A DNA stretch of 42,767 nucleotides from Acidithiobacillus sulfuriphilus (GTDB lineage Bacteria > Pseudomonadota > Gammaproteobacteria > Acidithiobacillales > Acidithiobacillaceae): NCBI RefSeq assembly GCF_003721225.1, contig NZ_RIZI01000185.1, forward strand, positions 1 to 42,767. The letters run 5' to 3'. How positions within the stretch are numbered: position 1 is the stretch's first letter; each line of letters opens with the position of its first letter. The notes under the pieces were generated by a model that was given only the letters and a program-made list of their open reading frames with translations, was not told the DNA's origin and ran no database searches. The translations under genes and the position numbers were made by a program. Below, one piece after another: positions 1 through 9,174 of this stretch.

Positions 1-319
1 GGCGGGCACTACCGCCGATCGCTCTGAGGTCGATCACCGCTGGGTGCAGTCCCTCCAGCAGGAAATGCAGGAGGCCGAGGTGGAGCTGGAGGTGCAACTG
101 TTGCAAACGACCCTCACCTTGCGCCAATTAATGGCTCTGCGCGCGGGCGATGTCATCCCGGTGGCCTTGCCGGACTCGGTGGTAGCGCGGGTGGATGGCA
201 TCCCCGTATTCAAAGGGCGGCACGGCACCAGCAATGGCAGGCATGCCGTTCAGGTCGAGGAACATCTGTGGCCGGAGATGGAAGAAGGGCAAGGCGCTTT
301 GGCGGCAATGGAGAAATGA
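1..319 (+). CDS. fliM: Flagellar motor switch protein FliM, C-terminal part (5' end outside window)
   Basis: The reading frame is open from the first complete codon at position 2 to TGA at 317-319, so only the last ~105 residues are present. They form a SpoA (FliM/FliN C-terminal) domain: an acidic helix rich in Glu/Gln, then a beta-rich part containing LRQLMALRAGDVIPVALP and a G-I-P-V-F-K-G-R strand typical of FliM. FliM is the central C-ring protein that binds CheY-P and sets rotation direction. The stop lies 3 nt before fliN, and the usual fliM-fliN-fliO-fliP-fliQ-fliR order follows, which confirms the call. A GTG at 44 is internal and not a real start. Confidence 0.9.
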   Translation, partial: AGTTADRSEVDHRWVQSLQQEMQEAEVELEVQLLQTTLTLRQLMALRAGDVIPVALPDSVVARVDGIPVFKGRHGTSNGRHAVQVEEHLWPEMEEGQGALAAMEK

Positions 320-322
320 GAC

Positions 323-835
323 ATGGCGAATGATCTGGAGCAGGATCAGGAGAAAGCGGCCTCCACAGCCGTGGAGAACAGTCCTGAAACGAACGGGATG
401 GCGGCCGCCACGGACGACGCCGTCATGGACGACTGGGCTGCGGCCATGGCGGAACAGGCGGAGACAGATCAGTCCACCGCGTCTGGGAATACGGCTTCCA
501 GCGCCGCCGGTCCGGGTCCGGAGCCCGTCCCGGCGCCGTTGCCGGAGTTGCACGAGCGTGGGGGAGAGGTGCAAAACCCCAGCCTGGACATGATCCTCGA
601 CATTCCCGTCACCGTTTCCGTGGAACTGGGACGCACCAAGATCCAGATCCGCAACCTCCTGCAGCTCGCCCAGGGCTCGGTGGTGGAACTGGAGAGGCTG
701 GCCGGCGAGCCCATGGATGTCCTCGTCAACGGCTATCTCATTGCCCAAGGGGAAGTGGTGCTGGTCAATGACAAGTTTGGCATTCGTCTCACCGATATCA
801 TCAGCCCAGCCGAACGGGCCAAAAAATTGCGTTAG
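323..835 (+). CDS. fliN: Flagellar motor switch protein FliN
   Basis: 170 residues, C-ring component of the flagellar switch and docking site for the FliH/FliI export ATPase. The C-terminal ~80 residues are a clear SpoA domain (ILDIPVTVSVELGRT, then IRNLLQLAQGSVVELERLAG, then NGYLIAQGEVVLVNDKFGIR). The first ~85 residues are a poorly conserved, Ala/Pro/Glu-rich acidic extension, so the protein is longer than the enteric FliN (about 137 residues); such extensions are also known in pseudomonads. The start ATG is 3 nt after the fliM stop, and the stop TAG is 3 nt before the fliO ATG, so the genes are translationally coupled. Confidence 0.95.
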   Translation: MANDLEQDQEKAASTAVENSPETNGMAAATDDAVMDDWAAAMAEQAETDQSTASGNTASSAAGPGPEPVPAPLPELHERGGEVQNPSLDMILDIPVTVSVELGRTKIQIRNLLQLAQGSVVELERLAGEPMDVLVNGYLIAQGEVVLVNDKFGIRLTDIISPAERAKKLR

Positions 836-838
836 GCC

Positions 839-1366
839 ATGGGGATTCAGGGTGTTCTCCGCTTGCCATGCCTGTCAAAATCCCGACTCTTTCTCTTCCT
901 GTTCTGTCAATGGAGCGTCGCTGCCCAGGCGGCGCAGCCATCCGCAGCGTCCGCTATGAGTAATTCTCCGGCGGTCTTCTCCGTCTCCGCCATGCTCGAA
1001 CTCCTTTCCGCCCTCGTGGTGGTTCTACTGGTTTTCCTCGGCCTGATCTGGGTTTTACGGCGCCTCCAGCCGAGTCTGGGCGGAGGGCAACGCGGGGCCT
1101 TGCATATCGTGGCTTCCCTGCCCCTGGGGGCGCGGGAACGGCTTTTGCTAATACAGTTGGGAGAACAGCAGTTGCTGCTGGGCGTGACGCCGGCGGGGAT
1201 TACCCTCCTGCATACCCTGGAAGCGGCACTGCCGGAAGCCCAAGTCAGTCCACCGGCACCCTTTGCCGGCTGGCTGCACAAAGCCATGGAAAGGCGGAGC
1301 CCAGGTCGATGGAAATCAGCAAATGGAAAAGCAGAGGAGCAGCATTCGGATTCATCCTCGCCCTGA
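839..1366 (+). CDS. fliO: Flagellar biosynthesis protein FliO
   Basis: 175 residues. There is an N-terminal hydrophobic segment with a possible signal peptide ending near AQAAQ, then a single strong transmembrane helix ([19 protein letters not shown]), then the short cytoplasmic FliO domain with the conserved pattern [20 protein letters not shown] followed by [18 protein letters not shown]. FliO assists assembly of the FliP/FliQ/FliR export gate. The 3' end overlaps the fliP start by 58 nt in another frame. The ATG at 839 has only a weak ribosome-binding site, consistent with coupling to fliN. A later in-frame ATG before residues SNSPAVF is a possible alternative start. Confidence 0.88.
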   Translation: MGIQGVLRLPCLSKSRLFLFLFCQWSVAAQAAQPSAASAMSNSPAVFSVSAMLELLSALVVVLLVFLGLIWVLRRLQPSLGGGQRGALHIVASLPLGARERLLLIQLGEQQLLLGVTPAGITLLHTLEAALPEAQVSPPAPFAGWLHKAMERRSPGRWKSANGKAEEQHSDSSSP

Positions 1367-2064
1367 CACCCGCCGGGGCGTGGGCGGCGGGCCTGCCCGC
1401 CTTCACCACCAGCCCGGCCGCCGGTGGAGGCACGGAGTACAGCCTCAGCATCCAGACCCTCCTCTTCATGACGGTGCTGGTTTTCCTCCCGGCCATGCTG
1501 CTCATGATGACCGCCTTTACCCGGATCATCATCGTTCTTTCCCTGCTCAAGCAGGCCCTTGGCTCCACCCAGATGCCGCCCAGCCAGATCATCGTCGGCC
1601 TCTCCCTGTTTCTGACCTTTTTCGTGATGGCGCCGGTATTCCAGAAGATCAATCACGACGCCCTGCAGCCCCTGACCCAGAATCAGATCTCCTTGACCCA
1701 GGCCATGGCCCAGGCAGCGGGGCCGCTGCGTAATTTCATGCTTTCCCAGACGCGACCCGCGGATCTGGCGCTCTTCGTAAAATTGTCTGGTCATACACAG
1801 TTGCAGGCGCCGGCGGATACTCCCTTGAGCCTCCTGGTGCCGGCTTTTGTCACCTCGGAGCTGAAAACCGCCTTTCAGATCGGTTTTCTGATCTTTATCC
1901 CCTTTGTCATCATCGACCTCGTCGTCGCCGCCGTGCTCATGTCCATGGGCATGATGATGCTGTCCCCGGTCACCATTTCCTTTCCCTTCAAACTCATGCT
2001 TTTTGTGCTGGTCAATGGCTGGGATCTGGTCATCGGCTCGCTGGTGCAGAGTTTCGTTCACTAG
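1309..2064 (+). CDS. fliP: Flagellar type III export gate protein FliP
   Basis: 251 residues, core subunit of the export gate in the inner membrane. The N-terminus has a cleavable signal peptide (hydrophobic run ending AGAWA), as is usual for FliP. Family hallmarks follow: [23 protein letters not shown], then [18 protein letters not shown], then [20 protein letters not shown], and the last helices with [20 protein letters not shown]. Length matches the family (about 245-255). The start lies inside fliO (58-nt overlap), with a GGAG-like site upstream. fliQ begins 12 nt after the stop. Confidence 0.96.
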   Translation: MEISKWKSRGAAFGFILALTPAGAWAAGLPAFTTSPAAGGGTEYSLSIQTLLFMTVLVFLPAMLLMMTAFTRIIIVLSLLKQALGSTQMPPSQIIVGLSLFLTFFVMAPVFQKINHDALQPLTQNQISLTQAMAQAAGPLRNFMLSQTRPADLALFVKLSGHTQLQAPADTPLSLLVPAFVTSELKTAFQIGFLIFIPFVIIDLVVAAVLMSMGMMMLSPVTISFPFKLMLFVLVNGWDLVIGSLVQSFVH

Positions 2065-2076
2065 GGGAAGGCCGTC

Positions 2077-2349
2077 ATGACACCGGAAAGCATCATCAGC
2101 GTCGGCCAACAGGCGATCTGGGTGACCCTCTTGCTCTCCGCGCCGTTATTGGGCATCGCCCTGGTGGTGGGCTTGCTGGTGAGCATCTTTCAGGCTGCCA
2201 CCCAGCTCAATGAAATGACCCTGAGTTTTGTCCCCAAGATCCTTGCCATGGGTTTCATCCTGGTGGTGGCGGGGCCGTGGATGCTGCACCTGCTGATGGA
2301 TTTTACGGTGCGGCTCTTTACCGATATTCCGCATCTCTTAAACGGATGA
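2077..2349 (+). CDS. fliQ: Flagellar type III export gate protein FliQ
   Basis: 90 residues with two hydrophobic helices, the normal FliQ length. Diagnostic stretches are LLLSAPLLGIALVVGLLVSI, FQAATQLNEMTLSFVPKI and LAMGFILVVAGPWMLHLL. It packs with FliP and FliR in the export gate. A GGGGAAGG ribosome-binding site precedes the ATG. The stop TGA overlaps the fliR start in an ATGA junction at 2346-2349. Confidence 0.96.
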   Translation: MTPESIISVGQQAIWVTLLLSAPLLGIALVVGLLVSIFQAATQLNEMTLSFVPKILAMGFILVVAGPWMLHLLMDFTVRLFTDIPHLLNG

Positions 2350-3137
2350 TTCACTTTTCCAGCCTGCAGATGGAACAATGGATCGGCCAGTTCTTCTGGC
2401 CCTTCGTGCGCATCCTCGCCCTGCTCTCCACCGCTCCCATATTCAGCGCGGCGCAAATACCGATTCAGGTACGGGTGGGGCTGGCGCTCTTCATGGGCCT
2501 CGCCATTGCCCCGGCCATGCCTGCCATGCCGCCGGTGGATTTTTTGCAGGGCTCCGGTTTCCTTCTCCTCATCGAGCAGATTCTCATTGGCGCGGCCATT
2601 GGCTTTGCCATCACGGTCATATTCAGTGTGGTGCAGTTTGCCGGATCGGTGATCGGTTTGCAGATGGGTTTGGGGTTTTCCAGTCTCTATGATCCGGTTA
2701 TCGGCGTGCAGGTGCCGACCTTGTCCAATTTTCTGAATTTGTTTGTACTCTTGATCTTTCTTTCCCTGAATGGTCATTTGCTCGTTCTAGCAGCGCTGGT
2801 GCGCAGCTTCAGCCTGCTGCCCGTGAGCACCCAACTCGTCCTCAACCCCTCGGCCTGGCATCTGTTGGCAGAAGATGGCGGCATGATCTTTTCCCTTGGT
2901 CTGGCCTTTGCGGCACCGGTGCTGGGTACGCTGATCATCGCCAACCTGGCCATGGGCGTCCTCAGCAAGCTGGCGCCGCAACTCAATCTCTTTGTCATTG
3001 GCTTTCCCCTGCTCCTAGGCCTGGGCTTTCTCGCCCTCTACGCCTTTTTGCCGGCCATGGAGCCGGTGGTACAACATTTGCTCAATCTTTCCCTGGATGC
3101 CGCGGGGCGGATCATGTTGCTCGCCGGCAGAGGATAA
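2346..3137 (+). CDS. fliR: Flagellar type III export gate protein FliR
   Basis: 263 residues from the ATG at 2346, which overlaps the fliQ stop (ATGA). The frame is open further upstream, but that part is antisense to conserved fliQ and was excluded. The protein is almost entirely membrane helices, with FliR features: FFWPFVRILALLSTAPIFSA, GLQMGLGFSSLYDP and APQLNLFVIGFPLLLGLG. It completes the FliPQR pore. The C-terminus runs just short of flhB, whose ribosome-binding site (AAGGAGG, 3136-3142) covers the fliR stop. Confidence 0.95.
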   Translation: MIHFSSLQMEQWIGQFFWPFVRILALLSTAPIFSAAQIPIQVRVGLALFMGLAIAPAMPAMPPVDFLQGSGFLLLIEQILIGAAIGFAITVIFSVVQFAGSVIGLQMGLGFSSLYDPVIGVQVPTLSNFLNLFVLLIFLSLNGHLLVLAALVRSFSLLPVSTQLVLNPSAWHLLAEDGGMIFSLGLAFAAPVLGTLIIANLAMGVLSKLAPQLNLFVIGFPLLLGLGFLALYAFLPAMEPVVQHLLNLSLDAAGRIMLLAGRG

Positions 3138-3147
3138 GGAGGCCTTC

Positions 3148-4284
3148 TTGGCGGAAGAGACAGCGCAGGAACGTACCGAGGCGGCATCTCCCAAGCGCCG
3201 CCGGGATGCGCGCAAGAAAGGCCAGATCGCCCGTTCCCGGGAGCTCTCCACCAGTGCCGTTCTCCTGGTTTCCGCCGCGGCCTTCACCATGGGCGCCAAG
3301 GGCATCTATGACCAGTCTCTGGCCTTGTTGCACGGCGGTTTGCAGCTCTCCGGGCCCATTTTTTACTCCCATCAGGACCTCCTGCGCCACTTCGCCGCCC
3401 TGCTGGAGCAGATGGTGCGGACGGTCCTGCCTTTTTTCCTGCTGCTGGTCGTGGCGGCGCTGTTGGCGGGGGTGGCCATTGGCGGATGGGCCTTCAGTTT
3501 CGAGGCCCTGGCACCGGATTGGACGCGGCTCGATCCCATTGCCGGCATACAGCGGATCATTTCCAAACATGGGCTGCTGGAACTCGTCAAGGCCGTGCTC
3601 AAGACCTCGGTGGTGGGGGGTATCGGTGTGACTTTGCTGTGGTCCCAGCGCGGCGCCCTCCTGGGGCTGATCATGGAGGCCCCAGACCGCTCCCTGATCC
3701 ACCTCATGCACATTGCCGGCTTCATTTTTCTCTGGCTTTCGGCCGCCACCCTGGTCATCGTGCTTTTCGATGTGCCTTTTCAGATCTGGACCTTGAACGA
3801 AAAACTGAAGATGTCCCGTCAGGAAGTGCAGGATGAGGTGAAAGAGACGGACGGCAACCCCCAAATCAAGGCGCGGGTGCGCTCGGTGCAACGCGAGCAG
3901 GCCCGCAAACGGATGATGGAGGCGATACCCAAGGCCGATGTCATTGTCGCCAATCCAACCCATTATGCCGTCGCCCTGCGCTACGCCGAAGGAGAAACGC
4001 GCGCCCCCCTAGTGCTGGCCAAGGGCGCCGATCTGGTGGCGCAGCGGATCCGCGAACTGGGCGGGCAACACCATATTCCCGTGGTGGAGGCGCCACCCCT
4101 GGCGCGCGCCCTCTACTACCATGTAGAGCTGGAGCAGGAGATCCCCGTGCCGCTCTATCGCGCCGTGGCCGAGTTGCTTGCCTATCTGTATCAGTTACGT
4201 ACTGCGCCGCCGCGGAATATCCCTCCCCTGCCTACGCAGTGGTCAGTCCCCCCTGAGCTGGATCCGGAGAACAAACGATCATGA
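3148..4284 (+). CDS. flhB: Flagellar export switch protein FlhB (TTG start)
   Basis: 378 residues, assuming the TTG at 3148, which follows AAGGAGG by 5 nt and gives the usual FlhB N-terminus (A-E-E-T-A-Q-E-R-T-E, then KRRRDARKKGQIARSRELS). Four transmembrane helices are followed by a cytoplasmic autoprotease domain with the NPTH motif at codon 3952. With the TTG start, its Asn is residue 269, the same number as in enteric FlhB, which supports the start. FlhB switches export specificity from rod/hook to filament substrates after self-cleavage between Asn and Pro. An upstream ATG at 3097 in the same frame lies in the fliR end and lacks this support. The stop overlaps flhA (ATGA). Confidence 0.95.
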   Translation: MAEETAQERTEAASPKRRRDARKKGQIARSRELSTSAVLLVSAAAFTMGAKGIYDQSLALLHGGLQLSGPIFYSHQDLLRHFAALLEQMVRTVLPFFLLLVVAALLAGVAIGGWAFSFEALAPDWTRLDPIAGIQRIISKHGLLELVKAVLKTSVVGGIGVTLLWSQRGALLGLIMEAPDRSLIHLMHIAGFIFLWLSAATLVIVLFDVPFQIWTLNEKLKMSRQEVQDEVKETDGNPQIKARVRSVQREQARKRMMEAIPKADVIVANPTHYAVALRYAEGETRAPLVLAKGADLVAQRIRELGGQHHIPVVEAPPLARALYYHVELEQEIPVPLYRAVAELLAYLYQLRTAPPRNIPPLPTQWSVPPELDPENKRS

Positions 4285-6335
4285 ACACCATGAATAGTCT
4301 CTGGAAACGCCTCGACTGGCACACTTTGGCGGCGCCGCTGCTGGTGGTCATGGTCCTGATCATGCTCATCATTCCCCTGCCCACCTTCATGCTGGACATC
4401 TTTTTCACCTTCAACATCAGTATTGCCCTGGTGATCCTGCTGGTCAGCCTATACATGGTAAAACCCCTGGAGTTCGCCGCCTTCCCCACGGCGCTGCTGC
4501 TCACCACCCTGCTGCGCTTGTCCCTCAACGTGGCGGCCGCGCGGGTCATCCTGCTGCATGGACAGAATGGCGCCGGGGCGGCCGGGCAGGTGATCGAGGC
4601 CTTCGGGGAGTTCGTGGTGGGCGGCGATTACGCGGTGGGTATCATCGTCTTCGCCATTCTGGTCATCATCAATTTCGTGGTGGTCACCAAGGGCGCCGGG
4701 CGCATTGCCGAGGTCAGCGCCCGCTTTACCCTGGACGCCATGCCCGGCAAGCAAATGGCCATTGATGCCGATCTCAATGCGGGCATCATCAATCAGGAGG
4801 AGGCCAGGCGCCGACGCGGCGAGATCGCCCAGGAGGCGGACTTTTTCGGCGCCATGGACGGTGCCAGCAAGTTTGTGCGCGGCGATGCCGTCGCCGCCAT
4901 CCTTATCCTCTTCATCAACTTGATCGGCGGCCTAGTGATCGGTATCTGGCAGCACGGCCTGAGCCTTTCCGACGCCGCCCATAATTATACCCTGCTCAGC
5001 ATCGGCGACGCGCTGGTGGCGCAGATCCCGGCCTTGGTCATCTCCATTGCCGCCGGCTTGGTGGTGAGCAGCGTGCCCACCGGTCAGGACCTGGGCCGGC
5101 AGCTCATCGGCCAGATTTTCAACCGCCCGGAGGTGCTGATGATCGTCGCCGGCATCATCGGTCTGCTGGGTCTGATCCCCGGTATGCCGCATTTTTCCTT
5201 CCTGGGCGCGGCGTTGGTTTTGGCGGGCATCGTCTGGTATCGGTCCAGGCGCCGCGCACCCCAGGAGGAGGAGCGAGTAGCGCCGCCGGCACCGGAAGCC
5301 GAGGAGGTCACTTGGAACAGCGTCGAGCCGGTGGACCCTTTGGGCCTGGAGGTGGGCTACCGGCTCATTCCCTTGGTGGACAAAGGCCAGGGCGGCGAGC
5401 TGCTGGCACGGATCCGCGGCGTGCGCAAGAAGTTCGCCCAGGAAATGGGCTTTCTCGTGCCCTCCGTGCATGTGCGGGACAATCTGGAACTGCGGCCTAC
5501 GGGGTATCGCATTACCGTCAAGGGCGTGGAGATTGCCGCCGGCGAGGTCTTTCCCGATCTGCTGATGGCCATCAATCCCGGCAACGTCCTGGGGACATTG
5601 CCGGGCACGTCCACTACGGACCCGGCCTTTGGCCTGCCCGCGGTCTGGGTCAACAAGGATCAGCGGGAAAAAGCCCTGGCCCTGGCCTATACCGTGGTGG
5701 ACCCCGCCACGGTGGTCGCCACCCATCTGCACCAGATCCTGCAGGGTCATGCGGCTGAACTCCTCGGGCGGGAGGAAGTGGAGGGCCTGCTGTCCCATCT
5801 GGCGACGCGATCCCCCAAGCTGGTGGAAGATGTCATCCCCAAGCTGCTGTCCGCCGACAAACTGAAAAAAGTCCTGCAAAACCTCCTCAGCGAAGGTGTG
5901 CCCATTCGCGACATGCGAACGATCGTCGAAATTTTGGCGGAACAAGCCCCGCAGAGCCAGGATGTTGACGAACTGACCGCCGTGGTGCGCGCCGCCCTCG
6001 GACCGTTCATCGTCCAATCCCTCTTCCCCGGCCAGGCGGAACTCCCCGTGGCCGTTCTTGATGGGCAATTGGAACAGTTGTTGCAAGAGAGCTTGCGCAA
6101 CAGCAGCGGCGAGGCCCTGGAGCCCGGGTTGGCACAAAGGATTCTGGAACGGGCAGGGGAGTTGATGCAGCAGATGGAAGCGGGAGGGATGCAGCCGGTC
6201 TTGTTGGCCATGGCTCCCATGCGTTCCTTCCTGGCGCGATTCCTGGCCCGCACTGCGCCGCGCATGCGGGTGCTGTCTTACGCAGAGGTACCGGACAACA
6301 AGAGGATCAGGGTCGTGGCCACGCTGGGTGCGTAG
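4281..6335 (+). CDS. flhA: Flagellar export protein FlhA
   Basis: 684 residues, typical FlhA length. The first ~320 residues form eight membrane helices. They enclose the FHIPEP-family signature: AGRIAEVSARFTLDAMPGKQ, then MAIDADLNAGIINQEEARRR and DFFGAMDGASKFVRGDA. The remainder is the large cytoplasmic domain that forms the nonameric docking ring for chaperone-substrate complexes. The ATG overlaps the flhB stop; an ATG three codons later is a possible alternative. There is a 37-nt gap before flhF with a GGGAGA site. Confidence 0.97.
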   Translation: MNTMNSLWKRLDWHTLAAPLLVVMVLIMLIIPLPTFMLDIFFTFNISIALVILLVSLYMVKPLEFAAFPTALLLTTLLRLSLNVAAARVILLHGQNGAGAAGQVIEAFGEFVVGGDYAVGIIVFAILVIINFVVVTKGAGRIAEVSARFTLDAMPGKQMAIDADLNAGIINQEEARRRRGEIAQEADFFGAMDGASKFVRGDAVAAILILFINLIGGLVIGIWQHGLSLSDAAHNYTLLSIGDALVAQIPALVISIAAGLVVSSVPTGQDLGRQLIGQIFNRPEVLMIVAGIIGLLGLIPGMPHFSFLGAALVLAGIVWYRSRRRAPQEEERVAPPAPEAEEVTWNSVEPVDPLGLEVGYRLIPLVDKGQGGELLARIRGVRKKFAQEMGFLVPSVHVRDNLELRPTGYRITVKGVEIAAGEVFPDLLMAINPGNVLGTLPGTSTTDPAFGLPAVWVNKDQREKALALAYTVVDPATVVATHLHQILQGHAAELLGREEVEGLLSHLATRSPKLVEDVIPKLLSADKLKKVLQNLLSEGVPIRDMRTIVEILAEQAPQSQDVDELTAVVRAALGPFIVQSLFPGQAELPVAVLDGQLEQLLQESLRNSSGEALEPGLAQRILERAGELMQQMEAGGMQPVLLAMAPMRSFLARFLARTAPRMRVLSYAEVPDNKRIRVVATLGA

Positions 6336-6372
6336 GGCGGCGCTGGTGCAGAGAGGATAGGGAGATCTACCC

Positions 6373-7581
6373 ATGAAAATCAGGCGTTTCAGTGGCGCGA
6401 ATACCCGTGAGGTCTTGCAGAACATTCGCAACACGCTCGGACCTGACGCGGTCATTCTCTCCAATCGCGAGGTGGATGGCGGCGTAGAGATCGTGACGGC
6501 CATCGACTTTGACGAAAAACAGTGGGAAGCGAGCAGTCAGCCCTCTCTGGCTTGGCCCGAATCCCTGCTGGCTGATGCGGAACCTCGATCGCGTGCCGCA
6601 GATGGCACGGGCAGAGGCCCTGGCGCCGCCGGAGATAACGAGCGGACGACGGCCATAAGCGGGCGCAGCAAGCCCCAGGGCGGCGCCAAGGCGGCACCGG
6701 CCGAACTCGCCCACCTCCATAGCGAGCTCAATGCCTTGCGTCGTCTGGTGGAAGCGCGCTGGGGGGGAACGATGGAGCAGCCTTCCCGCGAGCGCTTTAT
6801 GGATCTGGGCTTTTCGGCCGAGTGGGCGGCGCAGTTGGCGGAACTGGGCAGCGGTGAACTGGAAAGCGCCTTGCAGGAAGGCCTAGGGGGGCGTTTGTCC
6901 ATTGCCGCCGACCCCCTGGGCAAGGGTGGCGTCTTTGCCGTCCTCGGCCCCACCGGCTCGGGGAAAACCACCAGCATTGCCAAGCTGGCCGCGCGTCAAG
7001 TGCTGCGCCACGGCCCCCGTTCCGTAGCCTTGATGACCACCGATACCTACCGGATTGCCGGGGTGGAGCAGCTCGGGATCTACGGGCGCATCCTGGGGGT
7101 GCCGGTGGATGTGATCCGCAGTCCCGAGGATCTCCTCTGCGCCCTGGAGCGTCATCGGGACCGGACCTGGGTGTTTATCGACACCATCGGCATGAGCCCC
7201 CGCGATCCGCGTTTGGAGGAGCAACTCCACTGGCTGGGAGATCTGGGGTCCAAGGTCCGCAAATTGCTGCTGGTCAACGCCGGCCTGAGCGGCAAAAGCC
7301 TGCCGGCGGTGTTGTCGCCGTACCTGCGCTTGCCGCTGGATGGGGCTATTCTGTCCAAGGTGGACGAGTCACCGGCCTTTGGTGCCGCCCTGGAATGGCT
7401 GGCCGAGCAGTCGCTCCCCCTGTGTTTTTTCAGCGATGGACAACGGGTCCCCGAAGACTTGCATAGCGCCCGGTGGGAAGCGATCATCGCGCACATGCTG
7501 GCGGCGGAGCATGGTGCGGCCATGGCGGCACCGGCACAATACCGGTATCATGCCCTTAAACAAGAGGAATGCATCGCCTGA
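6373..7581 (+). CDS. flhF: SRP-type GTPase FlhF, flagellar number and placement
   Basis: 402 residues. The N-terminal B domain starts MKIRRFSGANTREVLQNIRN and is followed by a low-complexity linker. The NG GTPase domain has a G1 loop (GPTGSGKTTSIAKLA), DTYRIAGVEQLGIYGRIL, a G3-like DTIGMSPRD, and SKVDES in place of the common TKLDE. FlhF recruits early flagellar parts to the pole and works with FlhG. It lies between flhA and flhG, the standard order in polar-flagellate proteobacteria, so polar flagellation is a reasonable inference. Confidence 0.95.
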   Translation: MKIRRFSGANTREVLQNIRNTLGPDAVILSNREVDGGVEIVTAIDFDEKQWEASSQPSLAWPESLLADAEPRSRAADGTGRGPGAAGDNERTTAISGRSKPQGGAKAAPAELAHLHSELNALRRLVEARWGGTMEQPSRERFMDLGFSAEWAAQLAELGSGELESALQEGLGGRLSIAADPLGKGGVFAVLGPTGSGKTTSIAKLAARQVLRHGPRSVALMTTDTYRIAGVEQLGIYGRILGVPVDVIRSPEDLLCALERHRDRTWVFIDTIGMSPRDPRLEEQLHWLGDLGSKVRKLLLVNAGLSGKSLPAVLSPYLRLPLDGAILSKVDESPAFGAALEWLAEQSLPLCFFSDGQRVPEDLHSARWEAIIAHMLAAEHGAAMAAPAQYRYHALKQEECIA

Positions 7582-7591
7582 GGGGCGCGTG

Positions 7592-8452
7592 ATGGATCAG
7601 GCGGAAGGTTTACGCAGGATGCGGGCAAGAAAACCGGTAAAGGTCATTGCGGTGGCCAGCGGCAAGGGGGGGGTGGGCAAGACCAACGTCGTGGTCAACC
7701 TGGCCATTGCCCTGGCGCAACTGGGGGCCAGGCCCCTGGTCTTCGATGCGGATTTGGGCTTGGGCAATATCGATATCCTCCTGGGCCTCTCGCCACGCTA
7801 CAACCTGTCCCATGTGCTCAGTGGGGAACGGCGCATCGACGAGGTGCTCGTCCGCGGCCCCCAGGATATCCTCATCCTGCCTGCCGCCAGCGGTATTGCC
7901 AATATGGCCATTCTGGATGCCCAAGCCCGGGCGGCCTTGGTGCATGCCGTCAGCAGCCTCGACCTGGCGGTGGATTTTTTGCTCATCGATACGGCCGCCG
8001 GCATCGCTGGCGATGTCCTGACCTTTAGTTGCGCTGCCCAGGACCTGATGGTGGTGGTTTCCAATGAGCCCGCGTCCATCACCGATGCCTATGCCCTGAT
8101 CAAGGTCCTCAGCCGCGATTACGGTCAACGCCGCTTCCGCATCCTGCCCAACATGGTTCGGGATGCCCGCGAAGGGCAGCTCCTTTTCCAGCGGGTGGCC
8201 GCCGTTGCCGACCGTTACCTGGATGTGACCCTCGACTTGGTGGGCAGTATCCCCCTGGACCCGGCGCTGCGCGGTGCGGTGCGGGCGCAGCGGGCCGTGG
8301 TCGAACTGTACCCCTCCAGTCCCGCCGCCGGGGCCTTTCGGGCCCTGGCCCACACCGTGCGCAACTGGCCCATGCCCCAGGGGCCCAGTGGGCATTTGGA
8401 GTTTTTCGTCGAGCAACTGGTTGGTGGCTCGTCCGTCGTGCAAGGCGCATGA
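7592..8452 (+). CDS. flhG: MinD/ParA-like ATPase FlhG (FleN), flagellar number regulator
   Basis: 286 residues from the ATG at 7592; a GTG directly before it (7589) is an alternative. The same frame is open upstream, but that part overlaps flhF. The N-terminus carries a D-Q-A-E-G-L-R motif, matching the DQAxxLR helix known to stimulate FlhF GTPase activity. A deviant Walker A (GKGGVGKTNVVVNLAIAL), FDADLGLGNIDILLG and LLIDTAAGI mark it as a MinD-type ATPase. It restrains flagellar number. The stop overlaps fliA (ATGA). Confidence 0.95.
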   Translation: MDQAEGLRRMRARKPVKVIAVASGKGGVGKTNVVVNLAIALAQLGARPLVFDADLGLGNIDILLGLSPRYNLSHVLSGERRIDEVLVRGPQDILILPAASGIANMAILDAQARAALVHAVSSLDLAVDFLLIDTAAGIAGDVLTFSCAAQDLMVVVSNEPASITDAYALIKVLSRDYGQRRFRILPNMVRDAREGQLLFQRVAAVADRYLDVTLDLVGSIPLDPALRGAVRAQRAVVELYPSSPAAGAFRALAHTVRNWPMPQGPSGHLEFFVEQLVGGSSVVQGA

Positions 8453-9174
8453 ATACCGCCCTCTCCTTCGATCAACGGGTGGCGCGGGACGCCCAAGTGG
8501 TACGTTATGCGCCTCTGGTGCAACGGGTGGCGCAGCGCATCATCGCCCGCCTGCCTGCCAATGTCGAGCTGGGCGACCTCCTGCAGGCCGGCATGATGGG
8601 CCTGATGGATGCGCTCAGCGCCCAGCCCGAAGGAGAGGGGCCTGGCTTCGCGGCCTATGCCAGCGCGCGCATTCGCGGCGCCATCCTGGATGAACTGCGC
8701 GCCCAGGACTGGCTGCCCCGTCGTGCCCGCGCCAAGGAGCAGAGCATTGCCAAGGCCATCGCCCGGCTGGAGCAAAAAAAGACCCGTGCCCCCAGCGATG
8801 AAGAAATAGCGCAGGAACTGGGGTGGTCTTTGACTGCCTACCACGCTGCCGTCGCCAGCGGGGGCAATCAACTCCTCTATCTGGAAGACCTGGTCGAGGG
8901 CCATGAAGCCTATGCCGGACGCTATTTACGTGATGAGCATGCCAGCGCCGAGGCGATCCTCAGCTCCGCCGAATTCGCCCGGGATCTGGAGGCGGGGATT
9001 ACGCAATTGCCGGAGAAGGAGCAACTGGTGCTCGCCCTCTATTATCAGGAAGACCTGACCCTCAAGGAAGTGGGCGAAGTGCTCGATATCAGCGAATCCC
9101 GCGTCAGCCAGCTTCTACGCCAGGCCACGCTGCGCCTGCGGAGCATGCTGTTGGAATGGTCTGATGCTTCGTGA
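8449..9174 (+). CDS. fliA: RNA polymerase sigma-28 factor FliA
   Basis: 241 residues, the usual FliA length. Region 2 has YAPLVQRVAQRIIARLPANV, LGDLLQAGMMGLMDAL and YASARIRGAILDELRAQDW. Region 3 has DEEIAQELGW. Region 4 has LPEKEQLVLALYYQEDLTLK and VGEVLDISESRVSQLLRQA, the helix-turn-helix for -35 recognition. It directs transcription of late flagellar genes (filament, motor, chemotaxis). The ATG overlaps the flhG stop. The expected cheY/cheZ genes do not follow; motA comes next. Confidence 0.97.
   Translation: MNTALSFDQRVARDAQVVRYAPLVQRVAQRIIARLPANVELGDLLQAGMMGLMDALSAQPEGEGPGFAAYASARIRGAILDELRAQDWLPRRARAKEQSIAKAIARLEQKKTRAPSDEEIAQELGWSLTAYHAAVASGGNQLLYLEDLVEGHEAYAGRYLRDEHASAEAILSSAEFARDLEAGITQLPEKEQLVLALYYQEDLTLKEVGEVLDISESRVSQLLRQATLRLRSMLLEWSDAS

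Noticed and set aside
907..2109. 400-codon minus-strand open frame over fliO/fliP
   Set aside because: It is antisense to conserved flagellar genes, and its His/Gln/Asp-rich translation is typical of a shadow frame in GC-rich DNA.
4932..6503. 523-codon minus-strand open frame over flhA
   Set aside because: Antisense to the highly conserved FlhA cytoplasmic domain; no ribosome-binding site or recognisable domain.
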